DNA of 64,000 nucleotides from Myxococcus sp. RHSTA-1-4 (GTDB lineage: Bacteria > Myxococcota > Myxococcia > Myxococcales > Myxococcaceae). The stretch spans positions 170,569 through 234,568 of the forward strand of contig NZ_JAIQDG010000017.1 in assembly GCF_020037125.1 (NCBI RefSeq), given 5' to 3'. Below, piece by piece: positions 25,187 to 33,510 of this stretch. Position numbers and translations under genes: made by a program. The notes beneath the pieces are model-generated. The model did not search any database and was not told the DNA's origin. It saw only the letters and a program-made list of their open reading frames with translations. The stretch's first letter is position 1, and every line of letters starts with the position of its first letter.

Positions 25187-25808
25187 GGGGGCGGCCTTCC
25201 GTCGAGGGAGGAGGGTGCGGCGGGCGCGGCGGCATGACGGGAAGTGCCCCGGCGTACTTCGGGGCGTGAGGGTCGTGGCAGGACACGCAGTTGTTCCGGG
25301 TGCGCCCGCCGCGGGACAAATCCCAGTGGCCCGTCATGCCTCCGTGCGCACCGGCCCGGAAGTCGCGCGCCTGGGGCCCGTGGCACTGCGAGCACAGCGT
25401 CACCACCTCCACCATCGGCAGCGGCTCACCCGTCGCCAGGTGCAGCGACTGGGGCGCATCGGCCTGGTGGCAGGAGGTGCAGGCCAGCTCGCCGTGGCGG
25501 AACTGGAGCCCGCGGTGGAACTCCTGGAGTGCTTCCGGGCCCGAGGGCATCCGCGCGGGCTCCTTCAAGGAGTGGCAGCTCACGCAGGGCACCCGCAGGG
25601 GCTTCCCCAGCGCGTCCACCTCGCCGGATTCGATGGAGGTGAGCTTTTCCGGCACCAGCACGGTCTCCACGCCAGTGGAGGCACCAGGAGGTGGCTGGGG
25701 GCGCCGGGGCACGTCCCGCTCGCACCCACACCACGTGAGGGCCACGAGCACGGACAGCAGGGGAAATGGTGAGGTCGCGGCCACGGGCCTTCCCAAAGCA
25801 GCGTCCAT
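25179..25808 (-). CDS. Tetraheme c-type cytochrome lipoprotein
   Basis: A 209-aa multiheme cytochrome with four CxxCH motifs: CVSCHSL, CTSCHQA, CSQCHGP and CVSCHDP. ATG 25808 gives a hydrophobic signal ending ALTWCGC, so it is probably a lipoprotein or has a cleaved export signal. A Pro-rich stretch precedes the heme region. It is the first gene of the leftward cytochrome/ferredoxin/NrfD operon and divergent from napD. It likely relays electrons to the periplasmic nitrate reductase. Confidence 0.8.
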   Translation of the reverse strand: MDAALGRPVAATSPFPLLSVLVALTWCGCERDVPRRPQPPPGASTGVETVLVPEKLTSIESGEVDALGKPLRVPCVSCHSLKEPARMPSGPEALQEFHRGLQFRHGELACTSCHQADAPQSLHLATGEPLPMVEVVTLCSQCHGPQARDFRAGAHGGMTGHWDLSRGGRTRNNCVSCHDPHAPKYAGALPVMPPRPPHPPPSTEGRPHE

Positions 25809-25965
25809 GCCACGCCGCGCCCGCGAGGCAGGCCCCGCCCGGACGCGCATCCCTTGCTCAAATCAAGTATCCGACATGCAACTTTTGCGCGTGTACCCCG
25901 GGCGCGCACGGCGCGGGGGCCCTGGTCCACCTCTTGCTCAAGGCAGATGTGGACCGGGAGCCGTC
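25809..25965. promoter_or_regulatory. Divergent promoter region of the nap locus
   Basis: This 157-bp region must carry promoters for both nap arms. An A/T-richer patch at 25853-25867 forms CTTG-N7-CAAG, reminiscent of an FNR/CRP-type box, but TTG to CAA spacing is one base short of the FNR consensus. No -35/-10 or -24/-12 match convinced me. Confidence 0.3.
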
Positions 25966-26211
25966 ATGACCTTCAGCAGCCTCGTGCTCACCCTTGAAGA
26001 CTCCGCGGAGCAGCGAGCCGGTGTGCTCGCGCTGCTCGAGCGGGACGCGCGCATCACCCTGGGGACGCCTTTGGAGGAGCGCTGGCTCCCCGTGGTGACG
26101 GAGACGGCGACGCCCGAGGAGGGCGAGTCGCTCGCCGACTTCCTCCGGGAACTGCCCGGGGTGCGCTTCCTGGACGTGGTGATGGTGGACTTCTCCGGCG
26201 GGGAGTGCTGA
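25966..26211 (+). CDS. napD: NapD, Tat-signal-binding chaperone for NapA
   Basis: An 81-aa protein of NapD size (family about 80-90 aa). It has the beta-alpha-beta pattern of NapD, with SSLVLTLEDS at the start and ESLADFLRELPGVRFLDVVM towards the end, like the LVV...VEGVLAVSLV pattern of NapD. NapD binds the Tat signal of NapA in the cytoplasm and delays export until the cofactors are inserted. It precedes napA by 3 bp. Confidence 0.75.
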   Translation: MTFSSLVLTLEDSAEQRAGVLALLERDARITLGTPLEERWLPVVTETATPEEGESLADFLRELPGVRFLDVVMVDFSGGEC

Positions 26212-26214
26212 GCC

Positions 26215-28626
26215 ATGGACCGGCGGGACTTCCTCAAGAGCACGGCGATGACCGCGGCGACGCTGGCCGCCAGCCGGCTGGCGTATGGCCAGGCAGCGGG
26301 GCCGACACCGCCCGTGGCGACGGGCGCGGGCGGCGGTGTGAAGTGGAACAAGGCGCCGTGCCGGTTCTGTGGCACCGGCTGCCACGTCCAGGTGGGCGTG
26401 GAGGGCGGGAAGGTGGTGGCCATCGCCGGGGACCCGAAGGCCGAGGTGAACAAGGGCCTGCTGTGCGTGAAGGGTTACCACGTGGGGCTCGCGCTCTACG
26501 GGAGCGACCGTCTCACCCAGCCGCTGTTGCGCAAGGGTGACAAGCAGGTCCCCATCTCGTGGGACGAGGCGCTCGACGTCATCGCCAGCCGAATCCAGAA
26601 GGACCCGAAGGGCTTCGCCCTCTATGGCAGTGGCCAGTGGACGATTCCGGAGGGCTACGCGGCCTCCAAGCTCGTGAAGGGCGGGCTGGGTTCGAATCAG
26701 CTCGATGCCAACGCGCGCCTGTGCATGTCCTCGGCGGTGACGGGCTTTCTCGCCACCTACGGCGTGGACGAGCCCGCCGGCTGCTATGACGATTTGGACG
26801 CCTGCGACGTGCTCATCATGTGGGGCAACAACCCCGCGGAGATGCACCCCGTCCTCTTCTCACGTGTCATCGACCGGCGCTCGCGAGGGGAGAAGGTCAC
26901 CCTCATCGACATCGGCACGCGCCGCACGCGCACCAGCGCGTTCTGCGACCACGTCCTGCGCTTCAAGCCGAACACCGACCTGGCCATCGCCTGCGGCATC
27001 GCCCACCTGCTGGTGGAGAACGGCACGTGGGACAAGGCCTTCGTCGATGCGAACTGCGCCTTCCGCGCTCCCAGCGAGCCGGCGACGCTGCAAGGCAAGG
27101 CCATCACCTTCGACGAGTACCGGGCGCTGCTCGCGCCGTACACGCCCGAGCACGTGGAGAAGCTGTCGGGCGTGTCGCAGCAGGACCTGCGCATGCTGGC
27201 GGGGCTGTTCGGCCGCCAGGACGTGCGCATCACCAGCCTGTGGTGCATGGGCGTCAACCAGCACACGCGCGGCACGGCGATGAACTCCCTCATCCACGGG
27301 CTGCACCTGCTCAGCGGCCACTTCGGCAAGCCGGGAGATGCGCCGACCAGCCTCACCGGCCAGCCCTCCGCGTGCGGCACGGTGCGCGAGGTGGGCACGC
27401 TCGCTCACGCGCTCCCGGGCGGCCGCGTGGTGGCGGAGGAGAAGCACCGACACCAGATGGAGGACCTCTGGAACGTGCCGCCGGGCCGCATCTCCTCGAA
27501 GCCCGGCTACCACACGGTGCAGATGTGGGAGCGCTTCTCCACGCCCACGGACCAGGGCGGCGACATCCACACCCTCTGGGTGCAGGTGACGAACCCGGCG
27601 CAGACGCTGCCCAACCGTCACAAGCTGGTGGACCCGAGCCGGAAGCTGGCGGACAAGTTCCTCATCGTCTCGGACGCGTACCCCACGGAGACCACGCGCA
27701 TCGCCGACCTCGTGCTGCCTTCCGCCATGTGGGTGGAGAAGAACGGCATGGTGGGCAACTCCGAGCGGCGCACCCAGCAGTGGTTCAAGATGGTGGCTCC
27801 GCCCGGCCAGGCCCGCGACGACGCCTGGCAGCTCATCGCCGTGGCGCACCGGCTCTTCGAGCGGGGCTTCGAGGGGATGAAGGACAAGGACGGGCGCTTC
27901 CTCTTCGAGGTGAAGAAGGATGGCAAGCCGGTCCCCATCTGGGACTTCCAGCACTACTACGACGTCAACGTCGACGCGCACCTCTTCGAGGAGTACCGGA
28001 AGACGACGCGCCTGAAGCACAAGGACCTGGCGCCCTACGAGGAGTACGTCAAGGCGCGCGGGCTGCGCTGGCCGGTGGTGCAGCAGCCGGATGGAGGCTG
28101 GCGCGAGACGCGCTTCCGCTTCTCCGGGTTCGACGACCCGTACGTGCAGGAGGGGCGCGACATCGACTTCTACCACTCGCCCACGCACGACGGCCGGGCG
28201 CAAATCTGGTTCAACCCGTACGAGCCGCCTCCCGAGTCGCCCGACACCGAGTTCCCCTTCTGGCTGTGCACCGGCCGCGTCATCGAGCACTGGCACTCGG
28301 GGACGATGACGATGCGCATTCCCCAGCTCCAGCGGGCGATGCCGAGCGCATACCTGGAGATGAACCGCGCCGACGCGCGGAGGCTGGGCGTGGGCAATGG
28401 CGACATCGTCACCGTGGAGACGCGGCGGGGGAGCCTGGACCTGCCGGTGTGGCTGGGCGGGCGCGGTGAGCCGCCGGAGGGCTCGCTCTTCGTGCCCTTC
28501 TTCGATGAGCGGCTGCTCATCAACGAGCTGACGCTGGACGCGCACGACCCGTTCTCCAAGCAGCCCGACTACAAGAAGTGCGCGGCGCGGGTGCGCGGGC
28601 GCGCGAAGAAGGAGGCCCGCGGATGA
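26215..28626 (+). CDS. napA: Periplasmic nitrate reductase catalytic subunit NapA
   Basis: An 803-aa molybdopterin enzyme that reduces nitrate to nitrite in the periplasm. The Tat signal is MDRRDFLKSTAMTAATLAAS. The 4Fe-4S ligands are C49, C52, C56 and C84 (CRFCGTGC, LLCVKGY), with K86 as the electron-relay Lys. C170 in NARLCMSSAVTGF is the Mo ligand typical of NapA, and DEPAGCYDDLDACD, GKPGDAPTSLTGQPSACGT and PPGRISSKPGYH are NapA hallmarks. It is preceded by napD and overlaps the next cytochrome gene by 4 bp. No Sec codon is used here. Confidence 0.92.
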   Translation: MDRRDFLKSTAMTAATLAASRLAYGQAAGPTPPVATGAGGGVKWNKAPCRFCGTGCHVQVGVEGGKVVAIAGDPKAEVNKGLLCVKGYHVGLALYGSDRLTQPLLRKGDKQVPISWDEALDVIASRIQKDPKGFALYGSGQWTIPEGYAASKLVKGGLGSNQLDANARLCMSSAVTGFLATYGVDEPAGCYDDLDACDVLIMWGNNPAEMHPVLFSRVIDRRSRGEKVTLIDIGTRRTRTSAFCDHVLRFKPNTDLAIACGIAHLLVENGTWDKAFVDANCAFRAPSEPATLQGKAITFDEYRALLAPYTPEHVEKLSGVSQQDLRMLAGLFGRQDVRITSLWCMGVNQHTRGTAMNSLIHGLHLLSGHFGKPGDAPTSLTGQPSACGTVREVGTLAHALPGGRVVAEEKHRHQMEDLWNVPPGRISSKPGYHTVQMWERFSTPTDQGGDIHTLWVQVTNPAQTLPNRHKLVDPSRKLADKFLIVSDAYPTETTRIADLVLPSAMWVEKNGMVGNSERRTQQWFKMVAPPGQARDDAWQLIAVAHRLFERGFEGMKDKDGRFLFEVKKDGKPVPIWDFQHYYDVNVDAHLFEEYRKTTRLKHKDLAPYEEYVKARGLRWPVVQQPDGGWRETRFRFSGFDDPYVQEGRDIDFYHSPTHDGRAQIWFNPYEPPPESPDTEFPFWLCTGRVIEHWHSGTMTMRIPQLQRAMPSAYLEMNRADARRLGVGNGDIVTVETRRGSLDLPVWLGGRGEPPEGSLFVPFFDERLLINELTLDAHDPFSKQPDYKKCAARVRGRAKKEARG

Positions 28627-29429
28627 GCGGCGCGCCCCAGGACGGTGGCCCGGGCCTTCCGGCGCGCTGGCTCCACGTGGCGGCGGGCATCGCCGTGGCG
28701 CTCGCCTTCACGGGGTACGTTGCTGGCACGCGCCCCGTGCCCGAGCGTCCGGAGCCCGAGTCCACGCCCGGGGCCTCCGCCACGTCCGAGCGGGCCCCGA
28801 GCTACCGGGAGCTGCGCGAGGCGCGGCGCGGGGACAACGCGCGGATGTACGAGGGGGCCATGGAGGCCCTGCGGCAGGGGCTGGACCCGCTGACGCCCAC
28901 GGCGGTGGCCACCGTGGAGCAGCGCGCCCGGGCGGTGGAGGCACGCAAGGCCCACCGCGCCTATGACGGAGCGCCTCCGACGATTCCACATGAGGTGGAC
29001 CCGCTCGGCACTCCCGGGTGTCTGTCCTGCCACGGGCAGGGAATGAAGCTGGGCGAGCGCATCGCACCGCGCATCAGCCATCCGCCGTACCAGAGCTGCA
29101 ACCAGTGTCACGTGGTGGAGGCCTCGCCGAAGCCGCTGGCGCCGTACCCGGACGTGCCGGCCAACCGCTTCGTTGGAAGGACCTCCGCCGGCGGCGGTGC
29201 GCGCGCGTGGCCGGGGGCTCCGCCGACCATGCCGCATGCCGAGCACATGCGTACGGAGTGCGCCTCCTGTCACGGCCCCACGGGCAAGCCGGGCCTGCGC
29301 ACGTCGCATCCGGAGCGGCAGAACTGCGTCCAGTGCCACGCGTCCTCCGCCGCGCTGGACCAGCGTGAGCCGCCCGTGGGACTGCTGGACTCCACGCCTC
29401 CGCCAGGCGTGGCGAAGGAAGTGCCATGA
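28623..29429 (+). CDS. NapB-like tetraheme cytochrome c
   Basis: A 268-aa cytochrome. One N-terminal hydrophobic segment (WLHVAAGIAVALAFTGYVAG) anchors or exports it. Two NapB-like halves follow, each with two heme sites: PPTIPH...CLSCHGQG...CNQCHV and PPTMPH...CASCHG...CVQCHA. Canonical NapB has one such half (two hemes), so this looks like an internal duplication. ATG 28623 overlaps the napA stop (ATGA), and its own stop overlaps the next gene. It is the likely direct electron donor to NapA. Confidence 0.82.
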   Translation: MSGAPQDGGPGLPARWLHVAAGIAVALAFTGYVAGTRPVPERPEPESTPGASATSERAPSYRELREARRGDNARMYEGAMEALRQGLDPLTPTAVATVEQRARAVEARKAHRAYDGAPPTIPHEVDPLGTPGCLSCHGQGMKLGERIAPRISHPPYQSCNQCHVVEASPKPLAPYPDVPANRFVGRTSAGGGARAWPGAPPTMPHAEHMRTECASCHGPTGKPGLRTSHPERQNCVQCHASSAALDQREPPVGLLDSTPPPGVAKEVP

Positions 29430-30397
29430 GCCAGCATCAGCCAGGGCTCAGCCGCCGCGCGCTTCTGGGGCTGTTCCGGAGGCCGCGAACGTCCGAAGCG
29501 GATGCCGCGGCTGTATCGCCGGGCGCATCCTCGGCGCCTGTCACCCAACCCTCCGCCCGGGTGCCCGGGGCGCCCGCCGTCGCGCCTCCGGGTGTGTTCC
29601 CGGAGCCTGTTGCCGAGCTATCCGTTCGAGTGCTCAGGGGGCCTGTCGTCGTGCCGGAGGGCGCGTCCTCGGAGCCCGCCGCCGCACCGCCGCACGTGTC
29701 CTCCTCCCCCGCGACCATGCCTGCGGGCGAGCCACCATTCGCGCCACCTTCTGGGCACAGCGGTTCAGCGGGAGCGCCATCTCACACCTTTTCGCTCGAA
29801 GCGTTCTATGCGAGCCGGGCCCGCTCCGGCGAGGCGACCCTGGATGGGCGCATCCCCCTCTTCTCACTGAGGGAAGGGCTCGTCGTGCCCCAGCGCGGGC
29901 CCGACGAGGACGGTTTCCCAGGCTCGCCAGCGCGACAAGCCACGAAGCAAACCCCGGCAAGCGCGGTCGTTGCTCCGGGATGCGAGGCGTCTCGGGCGGA
30001 AGGCCCCCTGTGGGGCATATCCATGCCAGTCACGAAGGGCGTTTCGCTACGCGAAGCGGCCCGGGTGGATGACTCCCCGCGAGCCACACCCATGCCAGCG
30101 GGCACGGATGGCCTATCGGTACGCGAATCAGCAAGGCAGGAGAGGCCGCCCGGGACTGCTCCGGCCCTTGGCGCCACGGTGCGCGTGCGCACGCAGCTCT
30201 GCCTCGCGTGGCAGGGCTCGTTCTGCACGACCTGCGTGGAGCGTTGCCCCACCGAGGGTGCCATCCTCGTTGAGTCAGGCCGCCCGCGAGTCGTGCCGGA
30301 GCGCTGCGATGGGTGTGGCACCTGCGTGCGCGTGTGCCCGGCGCCCCTCAACGCCTTCGAGCTTCGCCCCGCCGGTGCACCCGGAGCCACCTCATGA
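29426..30397 (+). CDS. NapF-like ferredoxin with long low-complexity insert
   Basis: A 323-aa protein whose last 72 residues hold two 4Fe-4S motifs: C259-x7-C267-x2-C270-x3-C274 (QLCLAWQGSFCTTCVERCP) and CDGCGTCVRVCP (C294-C304), as in the C-terminal half of NapF. Its start, LSRRALLGLFRR, resembles the SRR start of NapF. Between them lie about 230 residues rich in Ala, Pro, Ser and Glu, with a tandem unit (SMPVTKGVSLREAARVDD, then PMPAGTDGLSVRESARQERP). The first NapF cluster seems lost. NapF is a cytoplasmic maturation factor for NapA. Overlaps of 4 bp on both sides show operon membership. Confidence 0.7.
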   Translation: MSQHQPGLSRRALLGLFRRPRTSEADAAAVSPGASSAPVTQPSARVPGAPAVAPPGVFPEPVAELSVRVLRGPVVVPEGASSEPAAAPPHVSSSPATMPAGEPPFAPPSGHSGSAGAPSHTFSLEAFYASRARSGEATLDGRIPLFSLREGLVVPQRGPDEDGFPGSPARQATKQTPASAVVAPGCEASRAEGPLWGISMPVTKGVSLREAARVDDSPRATPMPAGTDGLSVRESARQERPPGTAPALGATVRVRTQLCLAWQGSFCTTCVERCPTEGAILVESGRPRVVPERCDGCGTCVRVCPAPLNAFELRPAGAPGATS

Positions 30398-30720
30398 GCA
30401 CCACCCTGGACGCCGAATCGCTCCCCTCCCTCCAGCAGGCGGTCCTCGACGCCGCGACGCTGGCCCGCCTCGTCAGCGACATCCAGGGGCTCACCGTCGT
30501 GGACGAGGTGCTGCTGAAGGGCGGTGGCGCCAGCATGGCCTCCACCCAGCGCCGCACGTTGGCGGAAGCGGTGGATGCGCTCCAGCGAGGACAGGTCCTG
30601 GGCGTGCAGGTCCGCTACCGCTACCAGGGACAGGCGTGGTGGGACACGCTCCTTCGCGCTCCCGAGGGCATTCGTCTCGTCCGCATCGCGCACGCACTGG
30701 AGGCCGCGGGTACCCGGTGA
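30394..30720 (+). CDS. Unknown small protein, last gene of the nap operon
   Basis: A 108-aa soluble protein that I do not recognise. It starts inside the stop of the NapF-like gene (ATGA). Predicted structure is helix, then beta strands (LTVVDEVLLKGGG, VLGVQVRYRYQGQAWWDTLL), then a helix (IRLVRIAHALEA). No Cys, no signal and no membrane segment. Its coupling to nap genes suggests a cytoplasmic role in assembly or regulation of the nitrate reductase. Confidence 0.65.
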   Translation: MSTTLDAESLPSLQQAVLDAATLARLVSDIQGLTVVDEVLLKGGGASMASTQRRTLAEAVDALQRGQVLGVQVRYRYQGQAWWDTLLRAPEGIRLVRIAHALEAAGTR

Positions 30721-30846
30721 GTGTCGGACAGGGAGCCTCGGGCCTGGCCTCAACGCTGCGTGAGCCCGCCTGCGCGGACCCGACGGCGTACTCATTCAGG
30801 ACGCGGTTGCGTCCCGCCGCGTTGCTCTCTCTGCCACGCAGTGGGA

Positions 30847-31068
30847 GGAACGGTACCTTGGCATGTTCGGACTGCCCGGAGCCTGAGGGCTTGCGAGGCT
30901 CCGGGCTGTCTCTCAGGCCACGACTCCCGCCATGCTGCGCCCGGGGCCGCCCATGCCTGGAACGGAACCTCCATTCCGGATGGTCTGCCAGGTCTTCATC
31001 GCTCACGGGCTCCGCCTCCCCGTATGTCAGCCCAGCCGAGCATGGCCGGAACGGAACCTCCATTCAGG
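30847..31068 (+). repeat. Dispersed repeat copy related to the one at 14100-14326
   Basis: This copy shares with the minus strand of 14326-14100 the ordered words GGAACGGTACCT, GGACTGCCCGGAGCC, CCCGCCATG, GGGGCCGCCC, a CCATTCCGGA palindrome and GGTCTGCCAGGTC. It includes palindromic units at 30958-30980 and 31046-31068. Gaps and substitutions are present throughout. Confidence 0.55.
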
Positions 31069-31135
31069 GTGGCCTGTCGGGCCATCGCAGTCCATGGGTC
31101 TTGTCACCCTGGCATTCCCTCCCGGCCGAGCATTG

Positions 31136-31275
31136 CCGGAATGGAACCTCCATTCCGGAACGCTGCAGGCCCTCAATGCTCAATGCTCCGGCCTCTCCAC
31201 CATGCCGGGCCGGGGCCGCCCTGGCCGGAATGGAACCTCCATTCCGGAACGCTGCAGGCCCTCAATGCTCAATGC
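31136..31275 (+). repeat. Tandem direct repeat of 51 bp with perfect palindromes
   Basis: Two identical 51-bp copies at 31136-31186 and 31225-31275. Each starts with the hairpin CCGGAATGGA-ACC-TCCATTCCGG and ends GCTCAATGC. The second is preceded by GGGCCGCC. A reverse-orientation unit follows at 31316-31338 (CCGGAATGGAGGTTCCG and on). Confidence 0.75.
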
Positions 31276-31315
31276 CTCCGCCTCCCCGCCATGTCGCGCC
31301 CCGGGCCGCCCCTAT

Positions 31316-31338
31316 CCGGAATGGAGGTTCCGTTCCGG
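31316..31338 (-). repeat. Palindromic unit in reverse orientation
   Basis: CCGGAATGGA-GGT-TCCGTTCCGG is the reverse complement of the unit at 30958-30980, with one arm mismatch. It closes the repeat cluster, again just after a GGGCCGCCC word. Confidence 0.6.
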
Positions 31339-31654
31339 GTGGGCCCGTCAGGTCCTCGCCGGTCGCGGGTGGCATCGCGCCGCCAGGCCGCAGATAGGTA
31401 GGTGTCCGGGAGCCTCGATGGAGAGGTCCGCGAGGTTCGAGGGCATGGGGGCCCAGGCACGCCGGGCGGCAACTGGCCTTGTGCGATTTCCCGCCGCGTC
31501 ATGCGTCAGTCCACGTGAGCGCCGCCGCCATGGAAGGGACGCCGATTCCCGTGGGGGACTTGCGGGCCGCGCCCCGCGCTCCGCAATTCCTGCGGCGTGC
31601 CGGCCGGCGCGTGAGAGGGAGGCGGGCGGCACGTGGCTTGCGTTACCCGCAGGC

Positions 31655-32995
31655 ATGTCCCGGCTCTTCAAAGACGCCGCACCCGCGAGCGGACCGTCCG
31701 CGACGCGCACGTTCCTGACGCTGTCGCTGGCGTTCTATGTCCTGGCCACCAGCCTCGGCCTGCTGCTGCGCGTGTCCTTCCTCCGGCCGCTGCCCTGGCT
31801 GCACTTCGGCAATGCCCTCCACGCGCACTCGCACACGCTCTACTTCGGCTGGGCGGGGCTGGGCCTGCTGGCGCTCGCGTACGAGCACCTCGGTGCGAGG
31901 GGACGAGGAGCAGCCCGGGTGCTCGCCACGCTCGCCCTCACTTCGCTGCTGACCTTCGTGGCGTTCCTCCACGGCGGCTACGCGGCGCCTGGAATCGCCG
32001 TGTCCACGCTGGCGCTGGTCGTGTGGGCGGCGGCTGTCGCCGTGGGGGGGCACGCGGCGCGTGGGGGCTCCGGACTGGAGGTCCGCTTCCTGCGAGCGGG
32101 GCTGGCCTATGTGGTGCTGGCCCTGGCGGGAGCCGTCGCCCGGGTGGTGCTGCTCGCGTCGGGGCGGGGCACACAGCTCCACGGCCAGCTGGCCGTGTTC
32201 GTCTTCCTGCATGCCTTCGCCTGGTTCTTCCTCTTCACGACGATGGCGGTGCTCATCGCGCACGCGCGGGCTCGAGGGGCGCGCGTGGATGAGCGCGCGC
32301 TCGGTGTCAGCCTCCGCCTGCTGACACTGACGGCGTGGCTGGGGGCTCCACTCGGCGTCGCCGGGGGAGACTCGGGAGTGATGGGGGCTCTCGCGCGGGC
32401 CGCCGCGCTGGTGGGCGCCGTCGCCGGCCTCGTCTGGGTGCGCTCCTTGTGGCGCATGGCGCGCGAGCTCTCCGGGGCGGCCGCGAGCGCCTACCGCTGG
32501 CTGTCCGCGTGGTTCGCCCTGAAGGTGATGATGGAGGCCGCGGGGGCGTTGGGGCTCGCCACGTGGGCGGCGCGGGCGCGGCAACCCGCGCTCCTGTACC
32601 TGCACGTGATGCTCGTGGGCTTCGTCAGCCTGGGCCTGCTCGTTCCCCTGCTGGAGAGGCTGGGTCGCCCCCTGGCGCGCGGGTTGACGTTGCACAATGG
32701 GGGGCTGCTGCTCATGGGCGGCGGCCTCGGGCTGCTGGGCGCGGGGACGGGAGGCCTCTCCCGGGCCGCCGCGTGGCTTCCCCATGGGTACACGCTCGCC
32801 GCGCTCGGCGCGGGACTCATCGTCCTCGCCGGAGTCCGCTGGCTGCTGCCAGCACCGGGCCTTCGTGCGCAGCTTGCCGGACGCCACACGCGCGCCCACT
32901 CGTCCCCAGGTACAAGGCGCGTGTCGCTTCCCCCCGGGGCTTCGGTACGAGGCGCGTGTCCGCTGGCCGCCGGGACGCAGGCGCGCGACCCGTAG
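31655..32995 (+). CDS. Polytopic membrane protein with His-rich helix, possibly heme-copper/NnrS-like
   Basis: A 446-aa protein with about twelve hydrophobic helices and a soluble Arg/Pro/Gly-rich tail. Early helices carry LHFGNALHAHSHTLYFGWAG; further His residues sit in LHGQLAVFVFLHAFAW and LYLHVMLVGFVSLG. Periodic intramembrane His residues suggest metal or heme ligands, as in NnrS and oxidase subunit I relatives often found near denitrification genes. I do not recognise a named family. ATG 31655 was chosen because the upstream in-frame extension runs through the repeat region and is not protein-like. Confidence 0.6.
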   Translation: MSRLFKDAAPASGPSATRTFLTLSLAFYVLATSLGLLLRVSFLRPLPWLHFGNALHAHSHTLYFGWAGLGLLALAYEHLGARGRGAARVLATLALTSLLTFVAFLHGGYAAPGIAVSTLALVVWAAAVAVGGHAARGGSGLEVRFLRAGLAYVVLALAGAVARVVLLASGRGTQLHGQLAVFVFLHAFAWFFLFTTMAVLIAHARARGARVDERALGVSLRLLTLTAWLGAPLGVAGGDSGVMGALARAAALVGAVAGLVWVRSLWRMARELSGAAASAYRWLSAWFALKVMMEAAGALGLATWAARARQPALLYLHVMLVGFVSLGLLVPLLERLGRPLARGLTLHNGGLLLMGGGLGLLGAGTGGLSRAAAWLPHGYTLAALGAGLIVLAGVRWLLPAPGLRAQLAGRHTRAHSSPGTRRVSLPPGASVRGACPLAAGTQARDP

Positions 32996-33510
32996 AGTCC
33001 CCGCGCCGCACGGTGCTTAACACCGCATCCTGGCGGTGGCACGTGGGGCCACCGAGCCAGCGGCCCGGTGCGAGGTATCCGCAATGGGATTGCATTCAAG
33101 GGGCGCCCCGCCGTGGAGCAGGGGCGCTGCCGTGAATCGTTCACCAGTGGCGCTCCGCGGTGTGAAAACCTCCACGAAGCGCGCGGAGATGTGTCGGCCA
33201 TTCTTCCGTTTCACCCCCGCGCCGCATTCCGCGTGAGGCCTCGCGCGGGCGCCGTGGTGCCGGTCCCGCGTGCCCGCCTGCCTACATTCCAGGTTGCATG
33301 AATAACGAGTGACTCCCTGGGTGTGTTCGCGAACGCTCACCAGGTCGAGCACTCGGGCATGGGTGCAACGTGGCATGGCACTCCCCGCTTGATTGGCCGA
33401 GACCTACGTTGCCCTCGCGAGCCCGGGGGCTCGGTCATGAGGCGGGTCTACGACCCGGGTACAGGGCGCCGGCACGGCGCCATCCACGGTCCCGTGGGGG
33501 CGGAGGGGCA
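32996..33510. other. Intergenic region with two small hairpins
   Basis: A 515-bp stretch with no supported gene. CGGTG-CTTAA-CACCG (33011-33025) and CGGTGGC-N7-GCCACCG (33034-33054) lie soon after the membrane-protein gene and could terminate its transcript, though no T tract follows. The remainder must hold the promoter of the glycan operon; none was recognised with confidence. Confidence 0.4.

Larger units (their letters stand above)
30721..31654. other. Repeat-rich intergenic region
   Basis: No gene is supported in this 934-bp stretch. It holds a dispersed element starting GGAACGGTACCT at 30847 and five palindromic units between 30957 and 31340. The remaining part, to the start of the membrane-protein gene, has open frames but no recognisable product. 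Its upstream end immediately follows the nap operon. Confidence 0.6.

Noticed and set aside
25853..25867. FNR-type box in the nap divergent promoter
   Set aside because: CTTGCTCAAATCAAG looks like TTGAT-N4-ATCAA, but the half-sites are one base too close and only one half is right. Kept only as a weak note.
31136..31275. CRISPR-like array
   Set aside because: Only two 51-bp direct copies with palindromes, irregular spacing of other units, no uniform spacers and no cas genes.
30932..31654. An N-terminal extension of the His-rich membrane protein through the repeat region
   Set aside because: The extension encodes repeats such as PEWNLHSG that come from the palindromic element. The membrane protein starts naturally at 31655.
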